Positions 1-8,239 of a stretch of DNA of 64,000 bases are shown here, piece by piece. The stretch comes from Erwinia sp039023475 (GTDB lineage Bacteria; Pseudomonadota; Gammaproteobacteria; Enterobacterales; Enterobacteriaceae). The stretch is taken from assembly GCF_039023475.1 (NCBI RefSeq), contig NZ_JBCHVB010000010.1:44804-108803 (forward strand), read 5' to 3'. The stretch's first letter is position 1. Each line of letters begins with the position of its first letter. The notes beneath the pieces are model-generated. The model worked only from the letters and a program-made list of their open reading frames with translations. It was not told where the DNA came from and made no database searches. The translations under genes were made by a program, and so were the position numbers.

Positions 1-321
1 GATCACCAGCATAATCCGCCAGCCTTCAACCCGCAGCAGCGACGTATAGTTGACGACCGCCACCACGGCGGGCACAAAAAAGAGCAGCATTTCCGCCAGC
101 AGCCAGCGCGACCCCGCCTTCACCCATTTCAGAGGCAGAAGACGCATCATAATCATCGCCAGTAACAGCAGCATCCCGACAATGTTAGCCGGGAGCGGCA
201 GGTGCAGCCGATCCACCAGCCACTGCGCCAGTAAAAAAAATCCGATATAAAAAATGACCTGTAGCGGAACCTCAACACGCTGCATCCACCCGCGCTGCAC
301 GGGGCGCATTGCCAACGCCAT
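1..321 (-). CDS. CidA/LrgA family membrane protein (partial, C-terminus outside window)
   Basis: The frame opens with ATG at 321, preceded by a GGAGAA ribosome binding site, and runs off the left edge without a stop, so only about 107 residues are visible. After a short basic N-terminus there are hydrophobic stretches at about residues 20-35, 42-60 and 73-95, with the family-like LPLPANIVGMLLLL segment. This is the layout of the small CidA/LrgA (YohJ-like) membrane proteins linked to murein hydrolase export, cell lysis control or organic-acid transport. The gene is divergent from a LysR regulator 102 bp away, the usual arrangement for cidR-cidAB. A cidB-like partner would be expected just outside the window. 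The family call is good; the physiological role is inferred. Confidence 0.8.
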   Translation of the reverse strand, partial: MALAMRPVQRGWMQRVEVPLQVIFYIGFFLLAQWLVDRLHLPLPANIVGMLLLLAMIMMRLLPLKWVKAGSRWLLAEMLLFFVPAVVAVVNYTSLLRVEGWRIMLVI

Positions 322-423
322 GATAATTTCTCCTGATCTGTAATGTGCAGCCAGTATAAAGCGGTTACAAAGGGTGAAAAAAATGACTTAATATTATTCA
401 CACTATGCCTTTCAGGAATGTTT

Positions 424-1326
424 ATGGACGTCAGAGCCCTACGCTATTTTGTGGAAGTGGTGCGCCAGCAAAGCTTCACCCGGGCGGCTGAGCAGCTCTT
501 CGTGACTCAGCCCACCATCAGTAAAATGCTGCGCCAGCTGGAGGATGAGCTGGGCTGTACGCTGCTGCTCCGCGAAGGACGTAAGCTGCATCTTACCGAT
601 ACCGGACAGGCGGTATTCCAGCGCGGCGTCACCATCCTGCAGGAGTTTAAGCAGCTGGAGGCGGAGATCAGGGATATTAACGATCTGAAAACCGGGGAGC
701 TGCGGCTCGGCATTCCACCGATGGTGGGAATGCAGATTGCCGGAGCGATTTCGGCGTTCCGCCAGCGTTATCCCGGCGTCGTGCTGAATATTGCCGAGTT
801 TGGCGGCCTGACCGTGCAGCAGGCCGTCCTTTCCGGCACTCTGGATATTGCGCTGACTGCCCTGCCGGTCGCGGAGGAGCTTCCGCTCAATGCCCTGCCG
901 CTGATGAGTCATCCGCTCTGCGTGCTGGTGCCGCGTACGGAGGAATGGCTGCGCCGCACCCACATTCCTGTCGCCGAGCTGGCGGGTCACCCTATTCTTA
1001 TCTACAACGAGGAGTTCTCCCTGAACCGCCAGCTGATGCGTGCTTTTCAGGCGAGCGGATTTTCCCCTCAGATAGCGGTACGCAGCGGGCAGTGGGATTT
1101 TCTGGCGGCGATGGTGCAGGCCGGTATGGGCGTCGCCATCCTGCCGGAGCCGATCTGTCAGCGGCTCGATAAGCGCCATCTGCTGTGGCTGCCGCTGGAG
1201 TCGGATCTGGTCTGGGAGCTGGGGCTGATCTGGCGTGACGGCAGCTATCTGTCAAAAGGGGCGCAGGCGTGGATCGCCTGCTGCCGCGAGTTCTGGCCGG
1301 GCGAAGCGCCCCGGCTGTCGCTCTGA
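424..1326 (+). CDS. LysR-family transcriptional regulator (CidR/AlsR-like)
   Basis: This 300-residue protein has the LysR architecture: an N-terminal winged helix-turn-helix (about residues 1-60, with SFTRAAEQLFVTQPTISKMLRQLE) and a periplasmic-binding-like effector domain from about 90 to the end. The open frame extends upstream, but the ATG at 424 is preferred because AGGA lies 6-7 bases before it and the protein then begins MDVRALRYF like other family members. It is transcribed away from the cidA-like gene, so it probably activates that gene in response to a small carboxylate, as CidR does with acetate. The effector is not visible in the sequence. Confidence 0.9.
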   Translation: MDVRALRYFVEVVRQQSFTRAAEQLFVTQPTISKMLRQLEDELGCTLLLREGRKLHLTDTGQAVFQRGVTILQEFKQLEAEIRDINDLKTGELRLGIPPMVGMQIAGAISAFRQRYPGVVLNIAEFGGLTVQQAVLSGTLDIALTALPVAEELPLNALPLMSHPLCVLVPRTEEWLRRTHIPVAELAGHPILIYNEEFSLNRQLMRAFQASGFSPQIAVRSGQWDFLAAMVQAGMGVAILPEPICQRLDKRHLLWLPLESDLVWELGLIWRDGSYLSKGAQAWIACCREFWPGEAPRLSL

Positions 1327-1328
1327 GC

Positions 1329-1360
1329 CGTCCCGCAGGCGATTAGCGGCCTGCGGGACG
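1329..1360. terminator. Shared hairpin between the convergent lysR and yjcE genes
   Basis: A 12-bp perfect inverted repeat (CGTCCCGCAGGC, 8-base loop, complementary arm) lies in the 41-bp gap between the two convergent stop codons. There is no long T-run on either side, so termination is likely but not certain. Confidence 0.6.
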
Positions 1361-1367
1361 ATCGCTT

Positions 1368-3017
1368 CTACTCTTCCTTTTCACTTAGCAGAGACTCCAG
1401 CAGATCGAGATCGTGCAGCAATTTCTGCATCGTCTCGTTGCTGATTTTCTGCGTGGCGCGCAGGTGATAAAGCTCAGCCCGCTCGGCACGCAGCGCGGTT
1501 ACGCGAAAGCGCCGCTCAAGCCGCTCCGCCTCCAGGGAGCGATCCAGATCCTCTTTGCCATCTACCCGGCGACGCAAATTGCCGATGACGCGGGAGCTGA
1601 CCTCTTTCAGCAGATCGACATCAATATTCTCCTCCACATCCGCCGTCAGGCGCTCCTCCATTTTGTAGAGGCTTTCAATGGCCGAGCCCGCCATTACCGC
1701 CCGCGCCATTTGCAGCTCGTGCCGGTGGGCGGTTTTATCTTTGCCCGGCATCCCGCGCAGCAGTATCGGCAGCACAATCACGCCGACCAGCAGTGAGAAC
1801 AGGATCACGCCCGTGGCGAGAAAGACCAGTTCATAGCGCGCCGGAAACGCATCTCCGTTGCTCAGATAGAGCGGAATGGAGAGCACACCGGCCAGGGTAA
1901 TGGCACCGCGCACGCCGGCAAAAGAGGCGATAAGCAGCTCACGCAGCGTGTAGTTGCTGAACTCCATCGGTTTTTTCTTCAGCAGGCGATGGCTGATCAG
2001 CTGCATCGTCCAGAGCCAGCCAAAGCGGACCACCATCAGCGCCGCATAAATCAGCACCACAGAGAGGAACAGCATCCAGAGATCCACATTCGGATCGACT
2101 TCCACCTGGGTGACGGAGGTTTGCAGGATAGCGGGCAGTTGCAGGCCCAGCAGCAGGAACACCATGCCGTTAAAAACAAATTCCAGCATCTGCCAGACGC
2201 TGTTGGCGCGTAGCCGCATCGCCAGCGGTGCCTGACGGATAATGCCCGAGCGGGTGATGGTCATCCCGGCGGCCACTGCGGCAAGAATGCCGGAAACGCC
2301 AAGATGTTCCGCTATCAGGTAGGTGGCAAACGGCAACAGCAGCAGCAGCACGGTCTGGGTCGCCGGATCGTCACCGCTCCAGTGGCTGAGCAGGCGCAGC
2401 GACTTACCGTAAAGCCAGCAGATGGCGATCCCGGCCAGCAGGCCGCCGATCGCCACCTTCAGAAATTCAATGGTTGCGCCGGAAACGGTAAATATCATCG
2501 TGCCCATCGCCACCGCAACGGCAAACTTCAGCGAGACCAGGCCGGAAGCATCGTTCATTAATGCCTCGCCCTGAAGGATCGCCATGATTTTTTTAGGGAT
2601 ACGTCCTTCACCCACGATACCAGAGAGCGCCACGGCGTCGGTTGGGGAGAGCACGGCCGCCAGCGCGAAGGCCGCCAGCAGCGGGATACCCGGCACCAGC
2701 CAGTAGATCAGATAACCAATGCCCACCACGGTGATCAGCACCAGCACCAGCGCCAGCCCGATAATTTCTCTCCCGTGATTCAGGAACTCGCTGGTGGGCG
2801 TTTTCCAGCCGTCGGCGAACAGCAGCGGCGGGATAAACAGCACCAGGAACAGCTCGGGATCGAAATCCACATGCAGGCCAAATGTCGGCCAGGCAAGCAG
2901 CGCGCCCATTGCAATCTGCACCAGCGGCAGCGGGATTTGAAAGGGAATAATTCGGGCCGCGACGCCGGAGAGCGACACCACCAGCGTGAGAATGAGGATG
3001 GTGAAAAAGATTTCCAT
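1368..3017 (-). CDS. yjcE: Na+/H+ antiporter of the CPA1 family, YjcE
   Basis: The product is a 549-residue inner-membrane monovalent cation/proton antiporter, the same length as E. coli YjcE. About 12 hydrophobic segments fill residues 1-410. The conserved antiporter core is visible in LSPTDAVALSG and in the LMNDASGLV segment (the ND motif of electroneutral CPA1 exchangers). A hydrophilic C-terminal tail of about 130 residues, rich in Glu/Arg and probably helical, follows and is cytoplasmic. The frame is open for 15 more codons upstream, but ATG at 3017 has AAGGAAA directly before it and matches the family start. It lies beside ghxP as in E. coli. Confidence 0.95.
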   Translation of the reverse strand: MEIFFTILILTLVVSLSGVAARIIPFQIPLPLVQIAMGALLAWPTFGLHVDFDPELFLVLFIPPLLFADGWKTPTSEFLNHGREIIGLALVLVLITVVGIGYLIYWLVPGIPLLAAFALAAVLSPTDAVALSGIVGEGRIPKKIMAILQGEALMNDASGLVSLKFAVAVAMGTMIFTVSGATIEFLKVAIGGLLAGIAICWLYGKSLRLLSHWSGDDPATQTVLLLLLPFATYLIAEHLGVSGILAAVAAGMTITRSGIIRQAPLAMRLRANSVWQMLEFVFNGMVFLLLGLQLPAILQTSVTQVEVDPNVDLWMLFLSVVLIYAALMVVRFGWLWTMQLISHRLLKKKPMEFSNYTLRELLIASFAGVRGAITLAGVLSIPLYLSNGDAFPARYELVFLATGVILFSLLVGVIVLPILLRGMPGKDKTAHRHELQMARAVMAGSAIESLYKMEERLTADVEENIDVDLLKEVSSRVIGNLRRRVDGKEDLDRSLEAERLERRFRVTALRAERAELYHLRATQKISNETMQKLLHDLDLLESLLSEKEE

Positions 3018-3170
3018 GTTTTCCTTATACGTCTTCCTGTTGTTTACCAGTAATGCGACCAATGTAATCAGTCCGTCTTCACCGATAGTAAAACAAATTC
3101 ATAAAAGGTTTGAAAACAGGAAGTGCGCAGACAGGAAGAAAACGGGGGCCGGAAGCCCGGCCCCTGCTAA

Positions 3171-4520
3171 TCAGATGGCCCAGCCGCCCGCGTAGAAGGC
3201 GATCAGTGCCACGGCAATAATCACCGTTCCCATATTTAGCTTGCGCCATTCGCCGGCGAAAACACGGCCAATGACCAGCGCGCCGAAACCAAGCATGATG
3301 CCGGTCACGATATTACAGGTCAGGACGATAAATACCGCCGCCAGCAGGCCTGACATCGCATCCACGAAGTCGGAGAAGTCAATTTTCGAGACGTTGCTCA
3401 GCATCAGCAGGCCAACGTACATCAGCGCCGGCGCCGTGGCATAGCCAGGGACAAGGTAGGCGAGCGGAGAGAGGAACAGGATCAGCAGAAAGAGTACGCC
3501 GACCACAATCGCCGTCAGGCCGGTCTTACCACCTGCCGCCGTTCCCGCGGCGGATTCGATATAGACCGCCGCAGGCGATGCGCCCACCAGACCGGAGAAG
3601 ATGCTGCTTACCGAGTCGGTCGTCAGCGCCCGGCCACCGTTAATAATCTGATTATCCTTGTCCAGCAGGTTCGCCTGCCCGGCGACGGCGCGAATGGTGC
3701 CCGTGGCGTCAAAAACGGCGGTCATCACCAGCGCCAGTACGCTCGGCAGAACCGCCGGCTTCAGCGCGCCCAGGATATCCAGGCTGAAAAACAGGGAGTT
3801 GCCGCTGGCGTCGCTCAGGCTCGGCATGGCAAACAGCCCCTGATACTTCACCGCCGGATCGACCATCAGCCCGATGACGGAGATAACGATAATCGTCAGC
3901 AGAATGCCGCCCGGCACGCGCCGCTTCTCCAGACCAAAAATGGCGGCCAGGCCCAGCAGCGACATGATCACGGGAAACGAGGCAAAGTCGCCCAGCGCGA
4001 CCGGCAGACCCGGCGCCGGGTTTTTCACCACCAGACCCACGCCATCAGCCGCAATCAGCAGCAGAAAGAGGCCAATGCCGACCCCGGTTCCGTGCGCCAC
4101 GCCCATCGGCAGATTGCGCAGGATCCATGAGCGAATCCCCGTTGCCGAAATCAGGGTAAACAGTATCCCCATCAGGAAAACCGCGCCCAGCGCAACCGGT
4201 ACGCTAATCTGCTGCCCCAGCACCAGGCTGAAGGCGGTAAAGGCGGTCAGGGAAATCGCGCAGCCAATCGCCATCGGCAGATTGGCCCAGAGCCCCATGA
4301 CCAGCGAACCGAAGCCCGCCACCAGACAGGTGGAGACGAAAACGGCCGTGGGAGGAAAGCCCGCTTTGCCCAGCATAGACGGCACCACAATCACCGAATA
4401 GACCATCGCAAGAAAGGTCGTCAGGCCAGCTAAAATTTCCCGGCGCACGGTACTACCGCGCGCAGAGATGTTGAACCAGGCGTCTAACGAACCGCCGGCC
4501 TGTGGAGAAGGAGTCGACAT
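3171..4520 (-). CDS. ghxP: Guanine/hypoxanthine permease GhxP (YjcD), NCS2 family
   Basis: The protein is 449 residues, exactly the length of E. coli GhxP, and is hydrophobic throughout with about 12-14 membrane segments. Family signatures include the N-terminal REILAGLTTFLAMVYS segment and a later region around ALTTDSVSSIFSGLVG. It imports guanine and hypoxanthine with protons. It lies on the same strand as yjcE but with a 153-bp gap. Upstream are a PurR-box-like palindrome and an unusual leader (4573-4604). The GhxP rather than AdeP/AdeQ assignment rests on sequence resemblance and on the conserved soxR-ghxP-yjcE order. Confidence 0.93.
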   Translation of the reverse strand: MSTPSPQAGGSLDAWFNISARGSTVRREILAGLTTFLAMVYSVIVVPSMLGKAGFPPTAVFVSTCLVAGFGSLVMGLWANLPMAIGCAISLTAFTAFSLVLGQQISVPVALGAVFLMGILFTLISATGIRSWILRNLPMGVAHGTGVGIGLFLLLIAADGVGLVVKNPAPGLPVALGDFASFPVIMSLLGLAAIFGLEKRRVPGGILLTIIVISVIGLMVDPAVKYQGLFAMPSLSDASGNSLFFSLDILGALKPAVLPSVLALVMTAVFDATGTIRAVAGQANLLDKDNQIINGGRALTTDSVSSIFSGLVGASPAAVYIESAAGTAAGGKTGLTAIVVGVLFLLILFLSPLAYLVPGYATAPALMYVGLLMLSNVSKIDFSDFVDAMSGLLAAVFIVLTCNIVTGIMLGFGALVIGRVFAGEWRKLNMGTVIIAVALIAFYAGGWAI

Positions 4521-4572
4521 AGTGAAAATCCCCTGAGAATTTTTTTGATTTATTAATGCGGGGTGCGGGAAG

Positions 4573-4604
4573 CCTGACCTGGTTCAACGTTTTACATCCC
4601 CGGC
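4573..4604 (-). other. ghxP leader segment with 4.5S-RNA-like blocks
   Basis: In the presumed 5' untranslated region of ghxP, read on the minus strand, GCCGGGGATGTA (4593-4604) is followed by ACCAGGTCAGG (4573-4583). Both resemble blocks of the E. coli 4.5S (SRP) RNA, GCCGGGATGTA and ACCAGGTCAGG, but in swapped order. No complete SRP RNA fold is present. Whether this is chance, a regulatory leader or a remnant is not known. Confidence 0.35.
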
Positions 4605-4656
4605 AACAATGTTCACGGATCGTGAAAACCACGAAAAGAGGCGACGATCGGAAAAA

Positions 4657-4672
4657 AGGCAAACGTTTACCA
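4657..4672 (-). promoter_or_regulatory. Candidate PurR operator of ghxP
   Basis: The 16-mer centred on the CAAACGTTT core matches the PurR consensus ACGCAAACGTTTGCGT at 12 of 16 positions, including the entire central CAAACGTTT. It lies 137 bp before the ghxP start. PurR control of purine uptake genes is established in E. coli; binding here is inferred. Confidence 0.6.
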
Positions 4673-4905
4673 CACCACGCATGAAAGCTGCATTATTTTA
4701 AAAGCAAACGATTATCCAGCCTTTAACAGGGCATTATCAACACCTGTTCATGCATAAATTTGCCAAAATTTTCCGGGCGCCTTTAAAAGCGCCTGTCGGA
4801 AAGACTTTATCTCTCTTTTCAGGATCTCCCTGACAGGACTTTCTTATGACGCGCACGCTCCGGACGGAAATGTGAAACGCGTAATGATTGCAGAAGGGAA
4901 AAAAT

Positions 4906-5568
4906 TCAGTCGAGCTTCACTTCACCGCCCTGCTCCAGCGCGCGCTGCCAGGCGGCCCGGCTCTGCACCTTACTGAGCCAGGCCTGAATCGCCGGCGAAC
5001 CGGCGGCACCGCCGCGTGCGGTCAGCGCCTGTAGCGGAAAGCTCATTTGTACGTCGGCAATGCTGAAACGTGACCCGGCAAACCATTCATGGCTGGCCAG
5101 ATGCTGCTCGATAAAGTCGCGGTGGGTCGCCAGCTGTTTATCCAGATAGGCTTTTTGCACGCCTTTGCCAAACGCGCTGCCAACCGGCCTGAGCAGCCAG
5201 GGAACCGGCGGTTTGCCCATCCGGCTGAAGATTAGCTTCATCACCAGCAGCGGCATCAGCGAACCTTCGGCATAGTGCAGCCAGTAGCGAGACTGCAGGC
5301 GCTCTTCCTCATCAAAAAGTTTCAGCCGTTTTTCTGCGTCATAACGCTCCTCAAGGTACTCAAGGATCGCGCCAGATTCGGCGATCACCCGATTTTCATC
5401 GGTAATGATTGGGGATTTCCCGAGAGGATGCACTTTTTTCAGCGAGTCTGGTGCCAGCATGGTCGCTTCGCGCTGGTAGCGCTTGATCTGATACGGTGTT
5501 TCAAGCTCTTCCAGCATCCAGATAACGCGCTGCGACCTGGAGTTATTAAGGTGATGAACGGTGATCAT
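4906..5568 (-). CDS. Glutathione S-transferase family protein
   Basis: This 220-residue protein has an N-terminal thioredoxin-like domain (residues 1-80) and a C-terminal all-helical GST domain (about 90-210). The glutathione-binding ESGAIL motif is at 64-69, the cis-proline region KSPII at 51-55, and a possible catalytic Ser/Asn cluster NNSRSQR at 8-14. It probably conjugates or reduces electrophiles with glutathione in the cytoplasm. It follows soxR on the same strand with a 43-bp gap, so it may be expressed with the redox regulator. K-12 has no gene at this spot. The substrate is unknown. Confidence 0.88.
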   Translation of the reverse strand: MITVHHLNNSRSQRVIWMLEELETPYQIKRYQREATMLAPDSLKKVHPLGKSPIITDENRVIAESGAILEYLEERYDAEKRLKLFDEEERLQSRYWLHYAEGSLMPLLVMKLIFSRMGKPPVPWLLRPVGSAFGKGVQKAYLDKQLATHRDFIEQHLASHEWFAGSRFSIADVQMSFPLQALTARGGAAGSPAIQAWLSKVQSRAAWQRALEQGGEVKLD

Positions 5569-5611
5569 GAGCTAACCTTGCATAAAATGAGAAGTCTCAG
5601 TATAGACGCTC

Positions 5612-6079
5612 CTAATCCTTTTCTGGCTCCAGCAGGATCGCGCCCGTCCCCCGTTCACTCAGACGATCGTCCGGATTGCGCAGCGGGCAATCAGCCATCG
5701 ACAGACAGCCGCAGCCGATGCAGCCGTCCAGATCGTCTTTCAGACGGGTCAGGGTGTCGATACGCCGATCCAGCTCCTCCCGCCAGCGCCCGGTCAGCAG
5801 CCGCCACTCTTTCGGCGTCATCCGCGTGCCGGGTGAAATCTGCATCAGATGCTCACCAATTGTCGCCAGAGGAATGCCGATACGCTGGGCAATTTTCACA
5901 ATAGCCACCCGACGCAGCACGTCACGCGTGTAGCGGCGCTGATTGCCGGCATTGCGGAAGCTGCTGATTAATCCTTTGCTTTCATAAAAGTGCAGCGCTG
6001 AAACCGCCACGCCGCAGCGCTTCGCCACGTCGCCTGGGGTCAGCTCCCGCTTGTTCAGGTAATTGCGATATTTTTTCAT
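5612..6079 (-). CDS. soxR: Redox-sensitive transcriptional activator SoxR
   Basis: The product is a 155-residue MerR-family activator. The N-terminal helix-turn-helix (TPGDVAKRCGVAVSALHFY, about 14-32) is followed by a dimerisation helix and the [2Fe-2S] ligands Cys120, Cys123, Cys125 and Cys131 in the CxxCxC-x5-C spacing diagnostic of SoxR. Oxidation of the cluster by redox-cycling agents distorts the soxS promoter and switches it on. It is divergent from soxS with the SoxR box between them, so it can repress itself and activate soxS from one site. Length and cysteine positions match the enteric protein. Confidence 0.98.
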   Translation of the reverse strand: MKKYRNYLNKRELTPGDVAKRCGVAVSALHFYESKGLISSFRNAGNQRRYTRDVLRRVAIVKIAQRIGIPLATIGEHLMQISPGTRMTPKEWRLLTGRWREELDRRIDTLTRLKDDLDGCIGCGCLSMADCPLRNPDDRLSERGTGAILLEPEKD

Positions 6080-6086
6080 TTAGCTC

Positions 6087-6117
6087 TTTACCTCAAGTTA
6101 ACTTGAGGAATTATACT
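6087..6117 (+). promoter_or_regulatory. soxS promoter with SoxR box
   Basis: An 18-bp palindrome CCTCAAGTTAACTTGAGG at 6091-6108 is identical to the E. coli SoxR operator. It lies in the spacer between TTTACC (6087-6092) and TATACT (6112-6117). The spacer is 19 bp, the overlong value typical of MerR/SoxR-activated promoters. The soxR start codon is 11 bp to the left, so the same site probably also autoregulates soxR. Confidence 0.95.
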
Positions 6118-6192
6118 CAGCGGCCAGTAAGAAGGCGAAATGAAATACAGTTACCTTTCTATTTTTGCGGCTGAACCAGGGAGAAGAGACGT

Positions 6193-6618
6193 ATGCATGA
6201 CGAAATCATTCAAACACTTACCGACTGGATCGAAGAGAATCTTGATAAGACGCTCTCCATTGATGAGGTCGCAGCAAAATCCGGCTATTCCAAATGGCAC
6301 CTGCAGCGGATGTTTCGTACGGTGACCAAAAAAACGCTGGGGAACTATATTCGCGAGCGGCGCCTGACGCTGGCGGCCGCGGCGCTGAGTCAGACGCAGC
6401 GTCCCGTGTTCGATATCGCCATGCAGTACGGATACGATTCGCAGCAAACTTTTTCCCGCGTGTTTCGCCGCCAGTTTTCCCAGACGCCGACAGCGTATCG
6501 CCATACCATGCGCCATCAGCTTCTGACCCGACAGAGCCGCTACAGCTTCGAACGTAACGACTTCCCCTCTTCGGTCTACAGCCAGTGCAGCCGAGATGAA
6601 GGTTGTCCGGTAAGCTGA
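6193..6618 (+). CDS. soxS: Superoxide response regulator SoxS, with C-terminal extension
   Basis: The protein is an AraC-family activator with two helix-turn-helix motifs: SIDEVAAKSGYSKWHLQRMFR (about 19-39) and FDIAMQYGYDSQQTFSRVFRRQF (about 73-95). It is the effector of the SoxRS regulon and activates oxidative-stress, efflux and NADPH-supply genes. At 141 residues it is about 34 longer than E. coli SoxS (107); the extra tail after YRHTMRHQ is polar and resembles nothing I recognise. Its stop lies 1 bp from the stop of the convergent cyclase gene. The start is the first ATG after the SoxR-controlled promoter. Confidence 0.95.
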   Translation: MHDEIIQTLTDWIEENLDKTLSIDEVAAKSGYSKWHLQRMFRTVTKKTLGNYIRERRLTLAAAALSQTQRPVFDIAMQYGYDSQQTFSRVFRRQFSQTPTAYRHTMRHQLLTRQSRYSFERNDFPSSVYSQCSRDEGCPVS

Positions 6619-6619
6619 T

Positions 6620-7942
6620 TCATCCCAGATTATCTGCGCTGTCAGCCTCGGGCGAGATCCGCTTCGCCCGCTGGCGGTCGATTTCCGTCTCGTTTTTCCA
6701 GATCAAGGGCGACAGGAACCAGCCTCCGCCCCGTTCCTTGATGTGATACATGGCCGCGTCCGCCTGAGCCATAATGCTCTGTGCTGAAGGATGATCTTTC
6801 CCCAGCGCGATACCAATACTCAGCGACTGCGTGACCAGCGTGCCGTCGTCCAGCCGGATCGGCGCCCGCATTACCTCAACGATAGCCTCAGCCACCCGCT
6901 CAGCCTGCGCGCCGCTGTCGATCGCGGAAAGCAGCACGGCAAATTCATCTCCGCCCAGCCGGGCAACCAGATCGCCCTTACGCAGGCGGCTACGCAGGCG
7001 CTGGGCAGTTGCCGCCAGCACGGTATCGCCCGCCGCATGGCCGTAACGATCGTTCACCTCCTTAAAACGATCGCCGTCGATAAAAAAAACGGCCAGCTGC
7101 GATGCGGTCAGCAGGTTGCCCTGCTGCCGGTGCAGTTCAGTAACGAAAGCGGTGCGGTTTGGCAGGCCGGTCAGCTCATCGTGATACGCCTGGTGAGTCA
7201 GCGAGGCATTTTCACTTTGCAGATGCCGCTGCCAGAGAGAGAATTCATCCAGCAGGCTGTGAAAGTCGGCGTTCAGCTTGTTCAGTTCGGTAATGGAAGA
7301 GGCGGGAACACGCAGGGAGAAAGCGCGTCGCCGTCGGACATCCTGGGCGACAGAGGCGATATTTTGCAGGCCTGATAGTATCCCCGCATGCATACGATGA
7401 GAAAGGTAGAATGCCAGCAGCGCGGTAACTAACAGGCTGCCGCCCAGCCATTTCAGCACCTGGCTTAGCCAGATCAGCACACGGCTGGCATCTCCGGTCA
7501 GCCAGACCTGACCTTTTTCACGATCGGCAAGCACGACGGGCACCTTAACCGGCGCGGGAAATATCCATTGTGCGATCGCTTCCCCAGGCCCTTCCGGCCT
7601 CTCCTCTTTTACGGCGGGCCAGCTTACCAGGACATGATGGCTGGCATCCGAGATCCTGACCTTGCCGAAATCCACCTTCTGGCTAATCTCTTTCAGGATC
7701 CTCGCCGCCGCTGCATTATCTCCAGCCAGCAACGCAGGCTGCACGCTGTAACCGATGGTCGTTGCCACCAGTTCAAGGTTATTTTCCGCATAGCTGCGTA
7801 GCGCAAGCAGTGACAGCACCGACAGCGAAATTCCGCTGAACAGCAGTGAAACCAGGATGATCACAAGATGGATACGCTGAAGGCTCCTTTTTAGCGTCAG
7901 CAGCGGCTTTTTCGGTGGCGGCGTGGTCCGGGCATGGGGCAC
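6620..7942 (-). CDS. Membrane-bound diguanylate cyclase (DgcN/YfiN-like)
   Basis: This 440-residue protein has a membrane helix at about 24-49, a periplasmic sensor domain (50-155), a second membrane helix (about 158-181), a HAMP-like linker and a C-terminal GGDEF domain. The active site is intact (RLGGDEF, GGDEF at 330-334) and an RKGD inhibitory I-site sits five residues upstream (321-324), so it should make c-di-GMP with product inhibition. The overall plan and N-terminal half resemble DgcN/YfiN, but no YfiR or YfiB partner is adjacent. The start is GTG, chosen for an AGGAG six bases before it. In E. coli the equivalent place next to soxS holds the phosphodiesterase PdeC, which has the opposite activity. 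Confidence 0.92.
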   Translation of the reverse strand: MPHARTTPPPKKPLLTLKRSLQRIHLVIILVSLLFSGISLSVLSLLALRSYAENNLELVATTIGYSVQPALLAGDNAAAARILKEISQKVDFGKVRISDASHHVLVSWPAVKEERPEGPGEAIAQWIFPAPVKVPVVLADREKGQVWLTGDASRVLIWLSQVLKWLGGSLLVTALLAFYLSHRMHAGILSGLQNIASVAQDVRRRRAFSLRVPASSITELNKLNADFHSLLDEFSLWQRHLQSENASLTHQAYHDELTGLPNRTAFVTELHRQQGNLLTASQLAVFFIDGDRFKEVNDRYGHAAGDTVLAATAQRLRSRLRKGDLVARLGGDEFAVLLSAIDSGAQAERVAEAIVEVMRAPIRLDDGTLVTQSLSIGIALGKDHPSAQSIMAQADAAMYHIKERGGGWFLSPLIWKNETEIDRQRAKRISPEADSADNLG

Positions 7943-8239
7943 TGATATCTCCTCGATTTAAGCAGTCCCTTCGACGGCACCTTAGCCCTGGCTAAGTGAG
8001 GAACCGGTAAGCGGGAAAGCATGACCTCCTCAGAGAAAGCTGAAGATATCGTCAGTTAAGGGAATTAAGGCTTTTCAGATAAAAAACCGCTTCCCGCGTC
8101 ATTGAAAGGAAATGCGTAATATCTCTGGATAGCCGAAAAAGCCTACAACTCACTGCCATTCCATACAATGTTTCAGAGGTCGGATTCATCCCAAAGGAGA
8201 AAGTCTGCTGAATAAAATGGCCGCGTCTCTTATTACTTA

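Larger units (their letters stand above)
4521..4905. other. ghxP upstream region, 385 bp without a gene
   Basis: The stretch between ghxP and the glutathione transferase gene contains no coding frame. It holds the ghxP leader, the PurR-like box at 4657-4672 and, further out, AT-rich sequence with minus-strand elements resembling a promoter (TTGATA near 4740, GGATAAT near 4715). E. coli encodes the small RNA SraL/RyjA between soxR and yjcD; I could not recognise that RNA here. Confidence 0.6.

Noticed and set aside
439..1179. 246-codon minus-strand frame inside the LysR gene
   Set aside because: Antisense shadow; no recognisable protein and a clear LysR protein on the other strand.
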